The position numbers were made by a program, and so were the translations under genes. DNA of 5,188 nt from Chitinispirillales bacterium. Its GTDB lineage: Bacteria > Fibrobacterota > Chitinivibrionia > Chitinivibrionales > Chitinispirillaceae. The DNA lies in NCBI GenBank assembly GCA_031254445.1, contig JAIRUL010000263.1, positions 1-5,188 on the forward strand. The letters run 5' to 3'. Position 1 is the stretch's first letter. Every line of letters starts with the position of its first letter. Of this stretch, positions 1 through 4,577 are shown one piece after another. The notes beneath the pieces were generated by a model. That model ran no database searches, was not told the origin of the DNA, and worked only from the letters and a program-made list of their open reading frames with translations.

Positions 1-1
1 C

Positions 2-1654
2 GTTATCCTCGCCGTCGCAGTTTCGGCTATAGCTGTTGCCGTAGCTATTTTCGCCCTATGTTTCTATCGCGCCGATAACGGCGGCGGCGCCGTCAGGCCC
101 GACAAAATATCAATCCCCGCTAGCGATGCGCCGCTGCCCGACACGATATCTGTGGCGTTCTACAATGTCGAGAACCTCTTTGACTTTAATTTAGACGGGA
201 CGGAGTACGACGAATACAAACCGGGCTGGTTCGGGTGGACCGAGGAGATGCAGCGGAAAAAACTCCTAAGCGTGGCGGGGGTGGTCGCGGCGATAGGCGC
301 GGATGTCATTGGCCTATGCGAGATCGAAAATTTAAGCGCCCTCGCGGAGCTTCAGGGCGCGCTCGACAGGATGGGCGCGCCGTACCCCTACCTAGCTGTC
401 GCCGAGGCTAAAGGGTCGGCGACGGTTACGGCCATACTGTCGAAGTTCCCCATAAGGGGGAAGGCCGCGCACCCGGTAGAGAGGTCGCGCTCGATTCTCG
501 AGGCGTCTATCGCGCGGGGCGGCGACGAGATCCGCGTGTTTGTCAACCACTGGCCCTCCAAGCGCCACCCCGAGTCGAGGCGCGTGGAGGCGGCGGAGGT
601 TTTGCGGAGGCGGGTAGACGCGCTGCCCGCCGGGAGCGACTACATTATTATGGGCGACCTAAACTCCAACCACGACGAATTTGCGTCATTCCATACGCAA
701 GGATTTAACGATACGAGGGGGAGGACGGGCATCAACCACGTCCTAAAGACCGTTTCGAGCGGCGCGCATCCGAAATCGCCGGAAAGATTCATTTGCAAAG
801 GCGAATTGGCCGATTGCGGGGGCTGCCATTATAACTTATGGATGGATATCGACGAGGATAAGCGGATGAGCTACGTGTACCGCGGGGCGAAGCAGACGAT
901 TGACAATATGCTGGTGCCGCCGGCGTTGTTTGACACCGTCGGATACTCATACCTCAATGGCTCCTTTGACATTTTTACGTGGGGCGGTCGGCTGCTTAGG
1001 GACGGGGTTCCGTACCGTTGGCAGATGGTGTTTAAGGGAAAGCAGAAGTATCACCGCGGCGAGGGGTATTCGGATCACCTGCCGATACGGGCGAAATTCG
1101 TCAAGGCGAAAACCCTGTCTATGGGCGACGTAAGCGGCGATACTTGCGAGAGCATTGACCCCGCCCTCTCCATCGGCGATTTCGCGGCGTCGGTTGACGG
1201 GTGGGTCTCCGGCGACAGCAAATTTACGGTGGGCAGGGACGCGGGGTTCGCGAAAAGCGGGCGCCGCAGCCTGCGCGTAAGCGGGATGCACGAAACCGAG
1301 AACCGCACGGCGGCAAGGGCGAGGCTAGAATCGACGCCGTCCCAAAAGCGGCTGACGCTGTCTATTCGGGGCGCGGGAAATCTGTCGATCCGCCTGAGGC
1401 GGCCCACGGAAAAATGGGTATACTACAACGCGCCGGATTTCGGCCAATCCAAGAGCGCGAAATACAAGGTTTGGAAGTCGAGCCAGTGGGTGCCGCTGAG
1501 CCTGCCGTTGCCGCCGCTTGCGGCAGCGCCGCCATTAGGCATTAATGGCGTTGACGGCAATAACGGCCATAATAGCAATGATGTCGAGATAGAGATTCGC
1601 TCGGGTAAAGGGGAGGCGCTTTCGGTTTGGATTGACAGGGTGAGGTTGGAATGA
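2..1654 (+). CDS. Membrane-anchored endonuclease/exonuclease/phosphatase (EEP) family protein with C-terminal sugar-binding-like domain, 5' partial
   Basis: The reading frame is open from the window edge, so the start lies upstream; 550 residues are visible. Numbering is from the first full codon. Residues 1-23 are a hydrophobic, Ala/Val/Ile-rich segment followed by FYR, which looks like a signal anchor or signal peptide and puts the enzyme outside the cytoplasm. The EEP catalytic fold follows: FYNVENLFD (about 53-61), LCEIEN with the metal-binding Glu at 107, VNHWPSKR with His183, MGDLNSN with Asp219 and Asn221, and SDHLP with Asp358/His359. All the usual catalytic positions are present. The YNLW, QTIDNML, YRW and GEGYSDHLP blocks match a bacterial nuclease/phosphatase-like EEP subgroup that I recall from epsilonproteobacteria and related groups. 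Residues about 382-550 form a beta-rich tail ending in VWIDRVRLE, like CBM-type jelly-roll domains. A GTG at 152 lies inside the first catalytic strand and is an internal valine. The substrate (nucleic acid, phosphoester or lipid) cannot be told from sequence. Confidence 0.88.
   Translation, partial: VILAVAVSAIAVAVAIFALCFYRADNGGGAVRPDKISIPASDAPLPDTISVAFYNVENLFDFNLDGTEYDEYKPGWFGWTEEMQRKKLLSVAGVVAAIGADVIGLCEIENLSALAELQGALDRMGAPYPYLAVAEAKGSATVTAILSKFPIRGKAAHPVERSRSILEASIARGGDEIRVFVNHWPSKRHPESRRVEAAEVLRRRVDALPAGSDYIIMGDLNSNHDEFASFHTQGFNDTRGRTGINHVLKTVSSGAHPKSPERFICKGELADCGGCHYNLWMDIDEDKRMSYVYRGAKQTIDNMLVPPALFDTVGYSYLNGSFDIFTWGGRLLRDGVPYRWQMVFKGKQKYHRGEGYSDHLPIRAKFVKAKTLSMGDVSGDTCESIDPALSIGDFAASVDGWVSGDSKFTVGRDAGFAKSGRRSLRVSGMHETENRTAARARLESTPSQKRLTLSIRGAGNLSIRLRRPTEKWVYYNAPDFGQSKSAKYKVWKSSQWVPLSLPLPPLAAAPPLGINGVDGNNGHNSNDVEIEIRSGKGEALSVWIDRVRLE
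1530..1550. repeat. Perfect 8-bp inverted repeat inside the EEP gene
   Basis: The arms CGCCATTA (1530-1537) and TAATGGCG (1543-1550) are perfectly complementary around a 5-nt loop. No T-run follows, so it does not look like an intrinsic terminator. A second pair, CTGCCG (1502-1507) and CGGCAG (1521-1526), lies just upstream. The hairpin overlaps codons for a Gly/Asn-rich stretch (GINGVDGNNGHNSND) that looks like a loop insertion in the C-terminal beta domain. It may be a simple consequence of repetitive GGC/AAT codons. Confidence 0.5.
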
Positions 1655-1705
1655 CAATGTAGCATCAGGGGAGGGGGCGAAGGCCAAAATCTTTAAAAAT
1701 CTTTA

Positions 1706-1735
1706 TATACACATTTTCACATCGCCCAATATTAT
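1706..1735 (+). promoter_or_regulatory. Possible promoter for the TPR membrane protein
   Basis: The 94-bp gap between the two + strand genes is the most AT-rich part of the window. TATTAT (1730-1735) matches the -10 consensus at five of six positions, and TATACA (1706-1711) matches the -35 consensus at four of six, with an 18-bp spacer. Transcription would start near 1742, only about seven bases before the ATG at 1749, where no Shine-Dalgarno sequence is visible. AT-rich DNA yields such matches easily, and the sigma factor preferences of this organism are unknown. Confidence 0.3.
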
Positions 1736-1748
1736 TTTTCTTAAATAT

Positions 1749-3167
1749 ATGGAAAATGCGCAAAAATTCGATATATTCGCCGTATCCGTCCCCGACTACA
1801 AGGCTCAAGAGGCCGTAGCCCGGATTATCTCCGCCAATAGCTACGTCCCTATGCATACGGCTATGGAGAAAGCGAAGGCCACGCCGGCGCTTTTGTTTCA
1901 CAACATCGAGCTCAACGACGCGGGCCACCACATCGCGGAGCTGAAAGCTTTGGGCGTGGGGTTCCGGGTGGAGCGGCAGGAGGAACCTGTGGCGGAGGCG
2001 CAGAGCGGCACCGCCAAGCCCAACGAGCCGGCGCATGCCGGCATAGAGCCGCCGGAGGCTGAGGCAGAGGCTCAGCCCGCGGCCGCGGATTCCGGCGCGG
2101 ATCCGCTTGCCCCCGGCGGCGAGGCGGAGCCGCAGCCTGTATTGTCAGACATTTTGACGGCCGCCGACACGTCGGAACCAGCCTCGAAGCCCGCGCTGAA
2201 ACCTGAGCTTAAGCGGGAGAGGGAGCGGGAGCGTAAGCAGGAACCGGAACCTCGCCGCTTGCCCGCGCACGACGAGCTCCATTACCGCAAGCACAGCGAA
2301 GGCGGCGTTCGCATAGAGGGCGTCGGAATTGACGCGATTAGGAAATCAGAGGAGAAGACGCGGAAAAAATCCATCATGATATCGGCGATAGTCTTCGCGG
2401 GGATCATAGTGCTCGGTTCGGTAATCGCGTTTTTACCCCCAAAGTATACCTTTTCGGCCAGCAACGCCCCTGCCGCGCCCGCCAAGCCCGGCGGCAAGGC
2501 CGACGCTAAACCCGGCGGCAAGAAGCAGGCGGATAAATCCGGCAAGCGCGACGCGCGGGCGGCGGCCAATAGCGCCGCCGCCGCGGGGAGCGCCGGCGCG
2601 ACGGGAAAACAAGAGCAGCGGGCCCCCTCCGGCGACCAGCTGCGCGTTCAGGTCGGGGGGGCGCAGAAACAGCAATCGAACGCCTACGTCGATTCCGCGA
2701 AGTCGCTGCACATAAACCAGCAGGGCAGCGTAGCGCTCTACAAGATCGCCATCTCTTTTAACCGCTACAACCTTCAGGCGTGGCACGGGCTCTTACAGGC
2801 GTATAAGAGCATGGGCAACCTTGAAGAAGCTAGGAAGACCGAGGCGCAGATGCGCGAGGTTTTCGGCGAGAACGTGAACTCGGTGAGCGCGGCGGTGAGC
2901 CAATTCGGCGAGCTGTCGGACGCCTACATGAGCGCTAGCGAAACATACCGCGTGGAGTATAGGAGCAAAAAGGCCTCGCGCGACGACGTCCTGCGGGAGG
3001 TTTTCAACATGACGCGCGCGGTGCGCAACGCCTGCCGCTGCCAAAACGTCTCTATTCACGCGTATGCGGCGTCGGGCAAGGAGATGATCGCGCACAGCAC
3101 GGAAAAAGCGTCGATACACTCGTTGTCGGAATTTTCTAATAACGCGGAAATTTTTTGGCTGGAGTGA
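1749..3167 (+). CDS. Bitopic membrane protein: L7/L12-C-terminal-like cytoplasmic domain, one TM helix, extracytoplasmic TPR-like domain
   Basis: This is a 472-residue protein of no named family that I recognise. Residues 6-76 follow the beta-alpha-alpha-beta-alpha-beta order and hydrophobic spacing of the ribosomal L7/L12 C-terminal domain: KFDIF strand, a helix with AVARII, a second helix with AMEKAKATPALL, then DAGHHIAELKALGVGFRV. Residues 78-153 are an acidic Ala/Pro/Glu linker, followed by a charged KRERERERK patch (155-163). A single membrane helix spans about 209-229. It is preceded by basic residues (RKSEEKTRKKS), so the N-terminus should be cytoplasmic. An Ala/Gly/Lys/Pro-rich linker (about 232-300) leads to a TPR-like helical pair (about 326-374, with ALYKIAISFNRYNLQAWHGLLQAYKSMGNLEEA-type spacing). 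A C-terminal domain of unknown fold follows, with Cys429 and Cys431. ATG 1749 is chosen because the next ATG (Met35) would destroy the first domain. No Shine-Dalgarno sequence is seen. A role as an envelope scaffold or signalling protein is only a guess. Confidence 0.85.
   Translation: MENAQKFDIFAVSVPDYKAQEAVARIISANSYVPMHTAMEKAKATPALLFHNIELNDAGHHIAELKALGVGFRVERQEEPVAEAQSGTAKPNEPAHAGIEPPEAEAEAQPAAADSGADPLAPGGEAEPQPVLSDILTAADTSEPASKPALKPELKRERERERKQEPEPRRLPAHDELHYRKHSEGGVRIEGVGIDAIRKSEEKTRKKSIMISAIVFAGIIVLGSVIAFLPPKYTFSASNAPAAPAKPGGKADAKPGGKKQADKSGKRDARAAANSAAAAGSAGATGKQEQRAPSGDQLRVQVGGAQKQQSNAYVDSAKSLHINQQGSVALYKIAISFNRYNLQAWHGLLQAYKSMGNLEEARKTEAQMREVFGENVNSVSAAVSQFGELSDAYMSASETYRVEYRSKKASRDDVLREVFNMTRAVRNACRCQNVSIHAYAASGKEMIAHSTEKASIHSLSEFSNNAEIFWLE
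2481..2522 (+). repeat. Tandem AKPGGK-coding repeat in the linker
   Basis: Two copies of an 18-base unit lie at 2481-2498 and 2505-2522, a 24-base period, sharing an identical CCCGGCGGCAAG core. They encode AKPGGK twice within the Ala/Gly/Lys-rich linker just outside the membrane helix. This basic low-complexity segment could be a flexible spacer or could contact the cell wall or acidic polymers. It is also a plausible site of length variation between strains. Confidence 0.6.
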
Positions 3168-3183
3168 TTCACCCCGCTTTTTT
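3160..3183 (+). terminator. Weak candidate terminator at the convergent gene ends
   Basis: GG-A-GTG and CAC-C-CC (about 3161-3175) can pair around a three-base ATT loop with one A/C mismatch, plus a possible U-G pair at 3160/3176. The run TTTTTT (3178-3183) follows. The hairpin covers the stop codons of both convergent genes, so a + strand terminator would lie inside the last codons of the DUF116 gene. On the - strand no T-run follows the stem, so it would act in one direction only. The stem is short, so this is tentative. Confidence 0.3.
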
Positions 3184-3987
3184 AAAAAACCTAATCGCCG
3201 CGCCCACATTATCCATATCTACGCACGTATTAACGCACGGGCCGTGCGGCCTATCGTTTAGCACCCCGTAAACCGGCACCGGGTGGACGTCTTGGATTCC
3301 GAGGGTTAGGTCGCGCTCGCAGGCCACGGCTATTATCCCCTGCGGCTTCCACATCGCTACGCGCTTGCGGGCCAAGGTGCCGCCGTTTACCACCTCTATC
3401 TTTAGGTCGTACTTCTCGCCCGTGGCTATGAACTCGCCTACGGGGCACTTGCCGCAACGCATGCAGTTTGAGATGTCGGTTGTGATTTTCCTGTTGCATA
3501 CGTCAATTTGCAGGCAGTGCGGCAGGAGGACGAGGATGCGGTTTCCCTTGATTCTTTTGGCTTGCGCTATGGTAAGCGAGTTGTTGACTTTTACGAAAGA
3601 GGTCATGAGGCGGGCGCGGTCGAAGCGTATGAGCTTCGCTGCCCACACCGCTATCGGGAAGAGCAGCTTTACGGTGACGGAGCGCTTGCCGTGGGGATAC
3701 AGCAAATCTATGCCCGTAAGGGAGGTTACGGTGATGAGCGAGAGCCCTCCGCCGAGGATTGCGAAAAAAGCCGCCGCCGCCGCTAGGAAGAGGTAAAACG
3801 CTGCCGGGCCTAGCTCGTAGAGCCGCGGGTAGACTAGGTAGAGGAGCAACGCCTCGGAGGCCGCGACGAGGCATAGGCTCGTCCAGCAAAGCGCTAGAAA
3901 CGGGAACTTGCTCCACGCCGCAATTTTCGCCCCCGCGTCTTTTCGCGGCTGGTTCTCGGAGGCGCGCGCCGCCGGGCTATCGCTCAC
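3169..3987 (-). CDS. DUF116-family cysteine-rich membrane protein
   Basis: This 272-residue protein has a cytoplasmic-looking N-terminus, two predicted membrane helices (about 30-53 and 62-88), an amphipathic or hydrophobic stretch (about 104-120), and a conserved C-terminal domain (about 130-272) that I recognise as DUF116. Hallmarks are LVLLPHCLQ with Cys158, Cys164, the NCMRCGKCPVGE block with Cys175/178/181, GGTLARK, AVACERDL with Cys223, PVYGVLNDRPHGPC with Cys251, and Cys255. Eight cysteines in this pattern suggest metal or Fe-S binding, but the family's biochemical role is not established to my knowledge. The start is the GTG at 3987-3985, which overlaps the stop codon of the upstream NifU-like gene in a GTGA arrangement, implying translational coupling. 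A weak AGAG lies about eight bases upstream. The stop codon is one base from the stop of the convergent TPR protein. The length is ordinary for family members with two N-terminal helices. Confidence 0.9.
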   Translation of the reverse strand: MSDSPAARASENQPRKDAGAKIAAWSKFPFLALCWTSLCLVAASEALLLYLVYPRLYELGPAAFYLFLAAAAAFFAILGGGLSLITVTSLTGIDLLYPHGKRSVTVKLLFPIAVWAAKLIRFDRARLMTSFVKVNNSLTIAQAKRIKGNRILVLLPHCLQIDVCNRKITTDISNCMRCGKCPVGEFIATGEKYDLKIEVVNGGTLARKRVAMWKPQGIIAVACERDLTLGIQDVHPVPVYGVLNDRPHGPCVNTCVDMDNVGAAIRFFKKAG

Positions 3988-4208
3988 TTAACGTTCTCTA
4001 CGCTCGTGATTTCCGGGAGCTTCTCCCTTATAATGCGCTCAACGCTCATCTTGAGCGTCATGGCCGCGCCGGGGCACCCCGCGCACGCGCCGCGCAACCT
4101 CACCTGCACCACCAAGTCGTCGGTAACGCCGACAAATTCAATATCGCCGCCGTCCGCCTGCAGATGCGGGCGGATTTCAGAAATAGCCTCTTCGATTTTG
4201 TCATTCAT
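3984..4208 (-). CDS. NifU-like C-terminal domain protein (Fe-S cluster scaffold/carrier)
   Basis: This 74-residue protein consists only of the NifU C-terminal (Nfu) domain. The family signature is clear: an N-terminal helix (KIEEAISEIRPHLQADGGDIEFV), beta strands, and the GACAGCPGAAMTLK block with the cluster-binding pair Cys42-x2-Cys45, then a helix VERIIREKLPEI. Nfu domains bind a [4Fe-4S] cluster, usually between two monomers, and pass it to target proteins in the cytoplasm. The ATG at 4208 follows a GGAGAG Shine-Dalgarno sequence (4216-4221). The gene starts 18 bp after the RRM gene and its TGA stop overlaps the GTG start of the DUF116 gene by 4 bp. This context makes the cysteine-rich DUF116 protein a candidate client, which is inference. 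The length is normal for stand-alone Nfu proteins. Confidence 0.95.
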   Translation of the reverse strand: MNDKIEEAISEIRPHLQADGGDIEFVGVTDDLVVQVRLRGACAGCPGAAMTLKMSVERIIREKLPEITSVENVK

Positions 4209-4215
4209 TTTTCAT

Positions 4216-4221
4216 CTCTCC
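4216..4221 (-). promoter_or_regulatory. Ribosome binding site of the NifU-like gene
   Basis: GGAGAG lies about seven to nine bases before the ATG at 4208 and just after the stop of the RRM gene. Two other ATG triplets nearby on this strand are out of frame and run into stops within a few codons, so 4208 is the start. Confidence 0.75.
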
Positions 4222-4226
4222 ATTCG

Positions 4227-4484
4227 TTATTCGTTGTTGCGCCCCCTGCGCCCCTTGGCCTCGCTTATATTTAGCGGGCGACCGCAGAATTCTGCTCCGT
4301 TGAGGGTGTTCATGGCCTCCTCGGCGTTGTCCATCTCAACGAAGCCGTAGCCGAGCGACCTGCCCGTCCTGCGGTCCACGATGATAGACGCGTTGTGAAC
4401 CGCCCCGCACTGGGAAAAGAAATCCCAGAGCTGGTCTTCCGTCGCCGCCCAGGCGATATTTCCTATATACAGCTTGTCAATCAT
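4227..4484 (-). CDS. Small bacterial RNA-binding protein with a single RRM domain
   Basis: This 85-residue protein is almost entirely one RNA recognition motif. RNP2 is LYIGNI (residues 5-10) and RNP1 is LGYGFVEM (44-51). The RNA-stacking aromatics Tyr6, Tyr46 and Phe48 are present, as are the typical TEDQLWDFFSQCGAV helix, the VDRRTGRS turn and the AEEAMNTLNGAEFCGRPL segment. The tail AKGRRGRNNE is short and basic, like the Gly/Arg tails of cyanobacterial and other bacterial Rbp proteins. RNP1 position 1 is Leu rather than the usual Arg/Lys. The ATG at 4484 is chosen because GGGAGGAG (4494-4501) sits at good spacing and the domain begins immediately. A longer frame from a TTG at 4526 would translate the Shine-Dalgarno region and adds no homologous sequence. 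Bacterial RRM proteins are often linked to cold response or post-transcriptional control, but the target here is unknown. Confidence 0.94.
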   Translation of the reverse strand: MIDKLYIGNIAWAATEDQLWDFFSQCGAVHNASIIVDRRTGRSLGYGFVEMDNAEEAMNTLNGAEFCGRPLNISEAKGRRGRNNE

Positions 4485-4493
4485 AAACGCCCA

Positions 4494-4501
4494 CTCCTCC
4501 C
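4494..4501 (-). promoter_or_regulatory. Strong Shine-Dalgarno site fixing the RRM protein start
   Basis: GGGAGGAG on the - strand ends nine bases before the ATG at 4484. It is the strongest ribosome binding site in the window and it rules out the longer TTG-initiated reading, which would place this site inside the gene. Confidence 0.85.
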
Positions 4502-4577
4502 AAAGATCCCTATATCGTAGCCGCAAATACCCAATATATTAAAATACATTCCGTGCAAGTCGAAATTAAAGTTTTTC
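4502..4577 (-). promoter_or_regulatory. Intergenic region with possible promoter for the RRM-NifU-DUF116 unit
   Basis: The 93 bp between the CBM9-like gene stop and the RRM start are AT-rich in the part nearest the upstream gene. TTGCAC (4553-4558, - strand) could serve as a -35. TATATT (4533-4538) could be a -10, but the 14-bp spacing is short and TATTGG at 16 bp is a poor match. A weak five-base-pair hairpin (AAAGT/ACTTT) overlaps the end of the upstream gene. A promoter here is likely from the gap size but is not well defined by sequence. Confidence 0.3.

Noticed and set aside
1632..1660. TTGACA (1632-1637), a perfect -35 hexamer near the end of the EEP gene
   Set aside because: At 17-bp spacing the -10 position reads CAATGT, which matches poorly. 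The hexamer simply encodes part of WIDRV.
1684..1706. Short direct repeat of AAATCTTTA before the TPR protein gene
   Set aside because: It is only two close copies in AT-rich DNA, with no spacing or palindrome suggesting an operator.
2433..2786. - strand open frames opposite the TPR membrane protein
   Set aside because: These are Arg/Gly/Leu-rich shadow frames of GC-rich coding DNA. They have no domain match, and the + strand frame has clear domain structure.
3759..4274. Long + strand open frame opposite the NifU-like and DUF116 genes
   Set aside because: It lies antisense to two well-recognised genes, is Arg/Pro-rich as expected for a GC-rich shadow frame, and has no recognisable domain.
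4485..4526. Longer RRM protein starting at TTG 4526
   Set aside because: It would translate through the strong GGGAGGAG ribosome binding site and add 14 residues outside the RRM fold. The ATG at 4484 is better supported.
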